A DNA stretch of 64,000 nt from Anagrus nilaparvatae (taxonomy: Eukaryota; Arthropoda; Insecta; Hymenoptera; Mymaridae), in the NCBI GenBank assembly GCA_022575985.1, contig JAKSXM010000272.1, positions 22,564,501 through 22,628,500 on the forward strand, read 5' to 3'. The notes beneath the pieces are model-generated. The model was given only the letters and a program-made list of their open reading frames with translations. It did no database searches and was not told where the DNA came from. This document shows positions 14,001 through 26,000 of this stretch, piece by piece. Position 1 is the stretch's first letter; every line of letters starts with the position of its first letter. The position numbers were made by a program, and so were the translations under genes.

Positions 14001-17000
14001 TAATTTATTCATTTACAAAGTAATTAATGCGATTAATTTTTTTTTTTAAATCATTAAATTTATCTTAATTTTCATTTTTTATAAATTTGAAGCCAAAAAA
14101 ATTTTTAAATAACAGTATGAGTCGTTCTTATCTTAAATTTTATTTTTAAAAATAATAAATTTAAAAACGTGAAACCTATATCGATATCTTATATTTATTT
14201 TTTGAAAAGTGAAACTTTAAAATATATGAATAACACACATTTAAAATAAAAAAATTTTTTGCTGATAGTAAATAATCATAAAAATTTTTATCTTAAAACA
14301 AGAAAATAAAACAAATATTTTTTTACACAAACCATTGTCTCGTAACTTCTGTGTGCAAAATAAGGTGATTGATTTACTGGTTCTCTCCATAATCTTGGGC
14401 AATTAGGATAATGTGATAAATTAAAATGAACATTGGTCCCACGTAACGCAGCTACAACAATTTCAGTAACTAATTCTTGAAGATGTGTTTCATTTACTTC
14501 TTTTTTAATTACTCCTACTGGTGCAAGTGACACTTTTACCTTTTTTTTTAAATTAAAAATTAGAAAAATTTATGATTTTTTAAGTAAAAAAATTTTAATT
14601 TACCTCAGGCCATCCATCACAAATTAAGTTAACAAGGAGTTTTTCAGTAATACAAACAATATTCAGACGTGCTCGAAAACGATTAACATTAACTCTGTAA
14701 TGGCTTGCTTCAACTTTATCACCATGTTGACTAAATACTTTTAATTGAAATGCTGTTAATGCTTCACAATCACATGTTATTCTCTTAAAATTAATAAAAA
14801 AAATTGTTAAAAAAATTGATGTTTAAAAATAAGTTTTGTTTATTACTATACTTACAACATCATCTTTAGAATCACATTCACAAAATATATTTGATAAAGT
14901 TGGTGGATGTGTTTCTGGTAAAATTCGGATAAAATCAATTCCAATGCCATGCTGAAAAAAAGGAATACATATTTTTACTTGAAAAAATTTAATATTCTGA
15001 AAACATATTGTGAATAAAATTTTATGACAGAGATCTAGTGAATTTCTTGTAATTATTCTTTTGCAGATTTTTAAAGGCAAATGTGGTCTCTTTTAGCAAC
15101 ATACATTTTTACTTTTTTTAATCAATTTTAATTTTTGACATTTTAACTCGGACTTAAAATAATTCAACTATACTATTATAAGGGTGCGTGAATAACCGAA
15201 TTTTCATTGACCAAAATTATTAATAAACATTTATTGATTGTAACTGCAGGCCCTTTATCTAAACACTTTGGATTTACCAAAAACTCGAGGTGACTAAAAG
15301 TTCAGGTAACCGCATACCACCTTTTAGTATCTAGTATAATTTTTAAAATATCCTCGATTATATAATAAGTGCCAGCAACTTTCGCTCCTTTTAGTTTTGC
15401 AGCTCTGAAATCTACCAAAGGATAACCTTAAGTCAAACACATTATGGGTATACGGGTATATTGTCGGATAAGTTTAGTGAGTTGGCCCCTGAAACCAAAC
15501 CTAACCTAAGTAATAGCATCTAAAAAGTTATTAACAATCTTACTGATTTCCGTTAGAATTAGACTCTAAACTACAAAAGGCCCCCAAAACCCTAAAAAAA
15601 CTGTTTTTTTTTTTTTTTATTTTAATTTCTCCAACTCATAAATAGATTAAACTCTATCCATATGCTAGCAAAATTAGCACCTCATCATTTCTCAAGAAAA
15701 AATTTTTTAAGGCTTTTAGAGCTCCAGAAATAAAATTTTGAATTTTTCGAAAACCGGGTTTTTGAGCATAAAAAAATATACATTATGCTTGATATTATGT
15801 TAAACGGCGAGGTTAAACATAAACAATTTATTATTGCGCTAAAAATGTAAAGGCATTAATTAGTTATTAAACTAATTTTTATCAATAACTAACATTTTGT
15901 AATTCCAATCGTTTTATTTTGTTACCACCGTTAATCCGCGCTTTATGCATTTAAAAAGACAATACATATGTAAAGCACGGGTTAACGGGGGTAGAAGATT
16001 TTAAATTTTTGGGTATTAGAATGTGGTTCCCATAAAATGTAAATTTTTTCTTAAAAAGTGGTGAAATTTAAAATTTTCTAGCTGTTTATGGGTCGGAGAA
16101 ATTAAATAAAATCTTAAAAACCCAAAATAATGTTTTTTTTTTTAGGTTTTTCGGGGCCTGTCGTGGTCTAGAAGTCTAATTCCAACGGGAATCAGTGAGT
16201 TTTTTGATAAATTTTTGGATGCTATTACTTAGATTAGATTTGGTTTCAAGGGGCCAAATAGCCTTTGAAATATATTTTTTGAGAAACAAAAAATTAAAAA
16301 ATTAATATTACAAAATTTTTTATTAAAATAACCCCTTCAATTGAAGAAGCTACAAAGGAAGAGAACAGTTGATTAAGTGAAGAAAATCAAATTTAATAAT
16401 ACTCTGTCGTAAATAATTAAAAATTAAACTTTTTAACAAAAAATTTTATATAAATATCGATAATACAAAGAATAATTATGTTTTGCCCGCCCGGGCGTAA
16501 AATTTTTTGCGAAATTTCAGCACGCGTTTTAAGCCCAGTAGGGCAAAAAATACTGTACGCACCATGGGCGAAATACTTTAGACACTAGCGTGAGCACTAG
16601 CAACTTTTAGTCTAAACTTTTGCGCCCTTGATACTTAATATTCTATTTTGGCTTTTATACAATTTTATTTGAACTGCTAAACAAAGAAAAAATATTTTAA
16701 TAAATCAAATTTAAATATGAAAATTAGAGTAGCTAACGTATTTGATAATATTACAGAGTAAACTTTTATTTCCGGCAAAATTCTAATGGAAAATAAAGCT
16801 TGAAACAATTTTTTTTCTACGCATGAACCATATCAGGTATAAAATAATTATAATTAATTGACTTGTTTTTTTACATTTGACTTAACTCTGTAATTATTAA
16901 TATAAAAATAACTTTTTTTTGCATAAATTGTAAAAAAGAAGGGATAAATTAACGCGAAAGTTATCTTAATTATTATTTTTTCACTGATAAGATATTACAA

Positions 17001-20000
17001 ATTTTATATTAGTTAATTATTTTTTTAAGTTTAATTTACCTAAAATCATGAAGATTTTACTTGCTTTAATTTTTTACATTGTATTTTGTACCGTAAGTAA
17101 ACTAATTTTTATAAATTAAATTATGTTCATAAACAAAATCTATTATCCATACGATTTATTTTAAATTTTAATTAATAATAAATCAAAAAACTAGATTTTT
17201 TTTAAATATAAATTTTAAATATTTGTAAAAACTTTTGACCCATACTCTATAGACACATTTAGTTTTTTTTTAATTTTAGCCAAATTACACTATATTAAAA
17301 ATCATAGCTTATTATTCATCACAAATTCAACCGATCGCGGCTTGCAAAATTTCATTTATGTTTAAGGCACCATCAGATACCTAAGGTTGGTTATGTACAA
17401 TAACCTGCAAACGCAAAAATGAAGACACATATATGTAGACTGAGTCTACGCAAGCATCCATATACGAATACGCATGCAAATATTCGCATAGTGCCAACCG
17501 ATGATTCATCCTTCTCTTATAACAACCTCTAGTGAGCAGCAAAATCATTACTAAAATAAGCATGGGTTGGCACTATACAAATATTTGCATGGGTATTCGT
17601 ATACAAACGCTTACGTAGATTGCTGCGTTGAAAAACGGATGCGCAAATATAGTTTACTTATTCAAAAATGTGCTGGGCTTCATTTGCGTATCTATATGCA
17701 CCGCATAATTGCCGATTTGTAGCTATTGCAGAAGGTGCATAATATTATTAAGTATCAAGGGCGTAAAATTTTAGCACTAGTGCTAGTGCTCACACTAGTG
17801 TCTAAAATTTTTCGCCCATGATGCTTACTATATTTTTTGCCTATCCACGCGTACAACGAGTGCAGAAAATTAACAACGAGTTTTACGCACTGAAAGGCAA
17901 AAAAGAATTTTTTTTCTTGCTTAAATGATTCCAAACGGACCGCTGCTTGCACATTCTAAATAAACAAATCAAATTTTTTTAAAATCATTACTAGCAGATT
18001 TTTAGGCAACAAAAATATTTTTCGCTTACCACAAGCAGAATTCTATTAGACAAAAGCAGAAATTCAGTAACGGCAAAAAGATCCGCTTGCTGCAAGTGGA
18101 TTTTTTTTCTATATAAATTATTTAGAAGAAAGCTTGCTGAAACCTATAGTTTAAAATTAATTAATATTTTTTTCTAAACAGCAAGCTCACGCAAATCCAC
18201 AAACTGACAAATTAAAATCTGATACAATTACAGTCTTAGATAAATCTAAGAGTATCATTGATGAAGCAATTCGAAATGGAAGAAAATTTACATTATCCGT
18301 TTACGAAAATGTCCGATTAATAGCAAATGACATTAACTTAAAAGCTGGTTTAAGATTAGACCAGCTAATGGATGATGTAAGTTTCATTTTTATAAAAATT
18401 GAAAAATTTTTATATTTTTAATTTTTAATTAAATAATTATATTAAAGGTAAATGAAAGACATCACAATATGGCACAGCAGGCTCAAGTTTTAAAACTTGA
18501 TACAAGCAGTTGCACCAACGAAATAAAAGATTATCAAGATAAAATTACTCATACAAAAAATGTTGTTAAAACTTGCACAGATGAATACATTCAAAAAGTA
18601 AAAATAGTTCTTGAGAAAATTGATGCTTTTAAAGTACCTGCTAGTCAGGCAATAGAGGCGTTAAGAAAAGAAACAAATAATTGTGGAATAAATACTGCTG
18701 ATACTATTGCTGTTTTATGTTTAGAAAAAGTAAGTACGCTTAACGTTACAACCAGATTAAAATCTTTTAAAAATTGTATTAAATTAATTTTTCATCATTT
18801 TAAGGTCTATAAAAAAGCAATGAATTATCTCGAAAAAGATACGCCGTATATTAAATCATCCATATATCTTTATCGAACCCAAATATTAACTACAGGTAAT
18901 GATATGGCTGATTGCTATCCAAGAACAAGTATAACAATGTTTGATCGAACTTCTGCGATTGCTGGAAAATTAGCATCTAACTGTTTAAAGGCTTTGGTTA
19001 ATCAATCAAAGAATTAAATTGACTTGTTTTTTAAAAGATAATATAAATATCAAAATAAAATCACAAATATATTTTTCAAAAGGTTCTTAATTTTTTTAAC
19101 CTTCTTCCCCTTAATTTTTAAAAATACTTTTTCTTTATTGTATTATAGTATAGGCCTGGAGCATGGTTTTATTTGCGATTTTTTTTGAAAGCATGTCCAT
19201 GGAATTTTTCGAAGGTAATTTTAGTTTTTGGGCTCGCTGATTCCAAATCCGAAGTCCGTTTTGACCTACCGTGGTCCAATTTTTATCTACAGCTTCCGGT
19301 ACTGAATCGCCTATTATGGGCCACTGGACATTATTTGTAAAAAAAAAATGTGTTATTTGCGTTTAGTGACCCGAAAGCCACAAGCTGTAGAAAAAAATTG
19401 GTATTAGTTCATAAAAATAGCTTAAATTACCTCAAAGCTTAAGTTACCTTAAAATACTCGAAAACCAGAAGCTGTAGATAAAAGTTGGTATTATTTCATA
19501 AAAATAGCTAAAATCAGCCCAAAAAGCGTGAAAAATAGCCTAAGAATCCCTATTATGGGCTACCATTTTTTTGTATGAGTAGATATGATAATTAGGTATA
19601 GAGACCCAAAAAACATTAGTGTAGTGTGAGAAAAATTGTAATATATTAATAATGGTAATGGTAATATATTAAAAATTTTAACAAAAAATGGCAAAAAAAC
19701 GTTAATGACCTAAAATGGTCAATTACGCTAAATTGGACCACGTTAGGTCAAAACGGACTTCGGGTTTGGAATCAGCGAGTCCAAAAACTAAAATTACCTT
19801 TGAAAAATTCCATGGACATTCTTTCAAAAAAAATCGCAAATAAAACCATGCTCCAGGCCTATACTATTAATACCAAAACACACCCAAGTAAAAAAGTGAA
19901 TATATTATCAATATATTGATTTTGAAATATATTGTGAACAATATATTGTGAACAATATATTGGAAAAAAAACCAAAATTTTAGATTAAAAAAGTATAATT

Positions 20001-23000
20001 TTAAAACATAAAATATAATTAAATCATAAAATGATTTAGAGCTATCAAACACCTTGTTGCCTAAAATTTAACCGCAGAAAAGATTAGAAAGAAAGAAGTA
20101 TTTAGAAGTAGAAAAAGATTAATGTCAGCCTAAGGGATTTGGGGTTTCCTGAAAGCTAAAAAAAAGGACACATCCATAATTTTGTTACATTGAAAATTTG
20201 TTGACCCTCTGAATGTCTACCTGGCCTGATTTAATGACCTGTAAAATAAAATCATAAATTTATTAGCTGAGTGACCGAAAGTTACTTTTATTATTTGGTC
20301 TTTTTAAAATATAAATTAATTATAAAATTTTTAAAAGTTAATTTTTTTCATAAAAATAAAAAAAATAAATATTTTCTAAATTTAATTGAAGTTGAAAAAA
20401 AATATGAATTGTAAGAACCTTACAAAAACTTTGTGCTTCTTGCCCAAATTTTGCCATTAAAAAGGTTAGTTTTTCCAGAATTACTGAAAAAAATTTTTGG
20501 TTCTTTTTTTTAATAATTTCCTTGATATATTTTGCTTCAACTTAAAATTTAATTAATTTTTTTATTGCTGCTTAATGCTGCTGATGCGTCACAAAAAAAA
20601 TTATGAACTTGATGTTGGTTGATTCGTGTAAATAAATTTTGTCAATTGGTTGCTAACCTACTTCAAGCCGCTATTTTATTTTGTTTTATTTAAATAAGTA
20701 AAATGTTACTAAGTAAATAAACAAATATTTTGGCTTTTAGCTTCACTCAGAGAAAAAAAATCAATGTTTTTTTTTTGTGATACATCGAGCTTCTAATTTT
20801 TTTAATGTAAAAAAGTATTATGATAAATTTAAAAATAATATAGGAATTAAATTATAAATAAATAAAGTAAATGAAAAATGCATTAAGGAAATTATTAGAA
20901 AAAAAAGCAACAATTTTTGTCAGTAATTCTGGAAAAACTAACCTTTTTAATAGCAAAATTTGGGCAAGAAGCACAAAGTTTTTGTAAGGTTCTTACAATT
21001 CATATTTTTTTTCAACTTCGATTAAATTTAGAAAATAATTATTTTTTTTATTTTTATGAAAAAAATTAACTTTTAAAAATTTTATAATTAATTTATATTT
21101 TAAAACGACCAAATAATAAAAGTAACTTTCGGTCACTCAGCTAATAAATTTATGATTTTATTTTACAGGTCATTAAATCAGGCCAGGTAGACATTCAGAG
21201 GGTCAACAAATTTTCAATGTAACAAAATTATGGATGTGTCCTTTTTTTTAGCTTTCAGGAAACCCCAAATCCCTTAGGCTGACATTAATCTTTTTCTACT
21301 TCTAAATACTTCTTTCTTTCTAATCTTTTCTGCGGTTAAATTTTAGGCAACAAGGTGTTTGATAGCTCTAAATCATTTTATGATTTAAGGGGTATCTCTC
21401 ATTTTTTTATCGATGTATAAAAAATTTTCAAATCAATTTATTTCAATCATTTTATTATCAAAGTTAACAACTTTTCTTTTTATATTATTAAACTATTATT
21501 AAACATTAAGAAAAATGAAAAAAAAATTATATTTGTCGTTTTGTTCATATTATAGAGGGCGTCAAAGTATAGTCTGAAAAAAACGGTTCCCACGATTTCG
21601 CCCCTTTAGGGCAGCTGAAACTAAAAAACAGGATAGCATTATGTTCTGTAGATTATTCTCTGGAGTTGGTACCAAAATGAGGAAAAAATTTTAAAAATTG
21701 ACCATTTGGTGGGCATTTAAAAAAAAAATACGATTTTTGGGCCGAAAATGGCCCGAAAATCGACCATAAAATAATTTCTGGTGCATCTTTAACTTAGTCC
21801 GAGGTACCAACTCTAGCTATAACTTTAATAAAGAAAATGCACCAAGCTTTGTGTCAATTGCTCAATTAGTTTTAGAGATATCGTGGGAACCGTTTTCAAA
21901 AAGTCATTTTGAGAAAAACGCGTTTAAAGTTTTTTTTTTAGTTTTAATTAATATATTTCAATTTTTAAGGTCTATAATACTTGCAAATAACTAGCCATCA
22001 GTCCTTGGACCATATATAAGTCCTTCAAAATCCAAATAAGCTTGTTCCTGTTTTTGCAAGGCCTGCTTTTCGCCCATACGAGCCTCTTTTTTAGCTGCTT
22101 TTCTTGGTTTTTCGATAGACGAGTACGTTTAGAATCGTGTTTAATAGCGTTTTTTTATTTTTTTTTTTATTTTATTATTTATTTATTTATATATTTTTAT
22201 ATTTTTATTATTATTAATATAAGCTAATGTAATAAAATTAAATTTAAAAAAAAAAAAATTAAAAAAATATTGGTATAAAATTATTAATATCTTAATATCT
22301 CAAAAACCATATTTTTTTTTTGCCCAAATTTTTGTGTGTGCGTTCTTAAGAGGTTTATAAACAATAAAAAAGAATAAAAAAATTTTCAAAAAAAAAATTT
22401 AAGAAATGAGAGATACGCCTTAATTATATTTTATGTTTTAAAATTATACTTTTTTAATCTAAAATTTTGGTTTTTTTTCCAATATATTGTTCACAATATA
22501 TTGTTCACAATATATTTCAAAATCAATATATTGATAATATATTCACTTTTTTACTTGGGCATCTGTTCATATCATAGATCGAAATTGTGTCAAGGCAAAT
22601 CAACGACTGTAATAAGAATCATTTCGTGCTGATGTAAAATTTATAAATTTGTAATAACAGAACTTTACAATACAGATAAAAAAAATACAGTTGATTCCTC
22701 AAAATATTAGGGGTCGTTCATAAAATACGTAGCATAAAATTTCATCATTTTTTATGCCCTCTACCTCTATTGTAACACACCGTAACAAATAATCTGACCT
22801 CTCCATTCCCTAGGATTTCGTTACGTAACATCGATAAAATAAATTTCGAACATAGTTATTGCAAAAAAAAAGTAAGAAAAGATTGTTTTTTAAATTTTTC
22901 CTTATTTTTATAATGAAATTCTTCTTGTCACAATCAACATATAATTTATAATGAAAATAATATTTTAAGTTTTGCTTATAATAAAAAAAACCGCCTTTTT

Positions 23001-26000
23001 TATTTTGTAAAAAATTTTCTGTAACCAGGCACGTAGCCAGGGAGGGCTGGACCAAATAACGGTTTTTTTTAGGTTTTTGGGGGCCTGCTATGGCCTAGAA
23101 GTCTAACTCCAACGAGAATGGATGAGTTTTTTATAACTTTTTGGATGCTATTAATTAGGCTAGATTTCTTTTTAGGGGGCCAAATTAGTATACTTATGCA
23201 GCAACATCCTTTGAATTAAATTTTTTGAGAAACAAAAAATTATAAAATTAATGTTAGAGTATCTAAATAGGCCCCAAATTATAGAAACTTATTAATATTA
23301 ATTTTTAAAATTTTCTCTTGAAGTGAAAAAGCTATAAAGGAAGAGGACAGTTGATCAAAGTAAATAAAACCAAATTTAATAATACTCTGTACATAAATTA
23401 TTGAAAATAAACAATTTTAACAAAAAAATTTATACAAATATCGATAAGATCGAGGATAAAACAAAGAATAATTGTTTTTTGGAATTTATACCATTTTATT
23501 TGAACTGCTAAACAAAGAAAAAATATTTTAATAAAGCAAATTTAAATAAGAAAATTAGTAGCTAACGTATTTGATAATATTACACAGCAAAAATTTTATT
23601 CAATCAAAATTCTAATGTAAAGTAAATACATTAAAATTTTTGTTAATTTACTAATGTGATAAAATATGCGCAAAAAACGGCCAATGATAATTAAAATAAA
23701 ACAAATTTTTGCAATTTTTAAAATTATGTTTTGTTTTTATGAACCATCAGGTGTAAAATAATTATAATTAATTGACTATTATTTAATACTTTGTTTTATA
23801 CATTTGACTTAATTCTTGTAATTAAATTAATATAAAAATAACTTTTTTATTTAATTTTTTAAAAACAATTTATAATTTGATGTTTATAAAAAATATAATA
23901 TGCATAAACTGTAAAAAAGAAGGGATAAATTAACGCGAGAGTTATCTTAATTATTTTTTTTTTCACCGATAAGATATATATATAATCAAAATAGTTATTT
24001 CAAAATTACTAATTTCATATTAATTAATTATTTTTTGAATTTTCATTTACCTAAAATCATGAAGATTTTACTTGCTTTAATTTATTACATTGTATTTTGT
24101 GCCGTAAGTAAACTAATTTTTATAAATTAAATTATGTTCATAAACAAAATCTATTAGGGTGATTTTATCTTCTTACTTCTTATGATTATTAGCGCGCTAA
24201 AATTTGAATTTAATTTCTTTATTATAAAAATTGCATCATAAAATGAAAATATATTATTAAAAAATGTTTTTTTGCAAAGAGTAACCTTAAAACAACAATA
24301 AAAACATAAATTTTTATTAATAATCGCAAATAAAATCATTGATTTACAATTACTCAAACACATAACCTAACTTTCTGCTGTACTGATAATTACGTTAAAA
24401 CTATAACAAAAATTAATTTTAATGATTTGTTTGATTAATTATTAACTTCAAATTAAATAATAAACATTTTCCCGTGTTAAAATTAGGAAAATTGGATAAT
24501 TTAATGAAATTAATTTAAATTTTAGCGCTAAAAAGCATAAAAAGTAGGAAGATAAGAAGCCCATCTAAATTCACCCTTATCTATAAGATTTATTTTAAAT
24601 TTAAGTTAATAACAGTGAAGCCACACTATCCTTCGATGTCGATATCGATATCGATATCGAAAAATAAAAATATAGCGGCGCAAAATTCAAATAATTTTTT
24701 TTTAAATTAAAAAATTGCTAAAAATAACTCAGTCCCAAAAACGCGGGAAGCAGGGCAGGAGATAGGTCATGCTGCATGACACATGGTATATCAGGTGATA
24801 AATCAGGAAGCACAACCATGTCAAATTCACATCTGATTGAACAGGTGATATAACACTTTTCTTTTTTTTTTTTTTGTTATAATTTTAATTAAATTTTTTA
24901 ATTACAATTTTTTTAAAATATTTATTTAAATAATTATTACTCATTAAAAATTAATGTTTTAATCTTGGTTTTAATCATAAAATAAGTAAATAAAACGCAA
25001 AATCAGTCTAAATATAATAATTTTTTACTAAATTTTAATAAGAATGTTGTTATATTAACGTGTATTTTGATACCATAAAAAGTTATTTATTTTTGAGGTT
25101 ATGATATCAAAATATTCTTTAATATACCAATATTTTTTTATTAAAATTGAGTAAAAATTAGTTGTTTTGCACTGATTTAACGTTTTATTTATTTATTTCA
25201 TGATGAAAACTATTTTTAGCAATTTTTTAATAAAAAACAAAAATTATTTGAATTTTGCGCCGCTATATTTTTATTTTTCGATATCGATATCGACATCGAC
25301 GGATAGTGTGGCTTCACTGTAATAATTAAAAAAACTAGATTTTTTTTTGAGATATAAATTTAAAATATTTATAAAAACTTTTGGCCCAGACTCTATAGCC
25401 ATATTTAAGAAACAAATATTATTCTGGGCAAAAGACTATCCCATATTTATAGCAAATTTTTTGGGCTAATTTTTTATTAAATAAACTAAAATTACGTTTT
25501 GAATAATTATTTGCCCCCTAAAATACCCTGATTTCTTTACTCACAACTTTCTACAAGAAAAAAATCAATTTTTTGAAAATACGCTATATAAAAAATTATA
25601 GCTTATTATTCATCATAAATTCATCCAATCGTGGCTTGCAAAATTTCATTTAGGCGTAATCTACGTAAGCGTTCGTATACGTATACGCATGCATGCAAAT
25701 ATTCGTATTGTGCCAACCTATGCAGAGAAAAATAATACATTGCACAATTAGGAAGGAAAAATCAACTTCCGCCCCTGCGTGGCATAACACCCTCGGGGGA
25801 GTTTGCGCCTAACGGATTTTTTTTTCTTTCTCAAATTATTGAAAATTGACCACTGCGAGCATATCCTAAATAAACGAATAAAATTTTTTTCAATCATTTG
25901 CAATCGTTAGCAATCTGCTAGGCAACAAAAATATTTTTTGCCCACCACAAGCAGAATTCTATTAGCCAAAAGTGGAAATTAAGCAACGGAAAAAAAATCC

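Noticed and set aside
18730..18804. Treating secreted copy 1 exons 3 and 4 as one exon
   Set aside because: The 75-bp insert has GTAAGT and TTTTAAG borders, does not match the other copies as protein, and contains an in-frame stop in copy 3.
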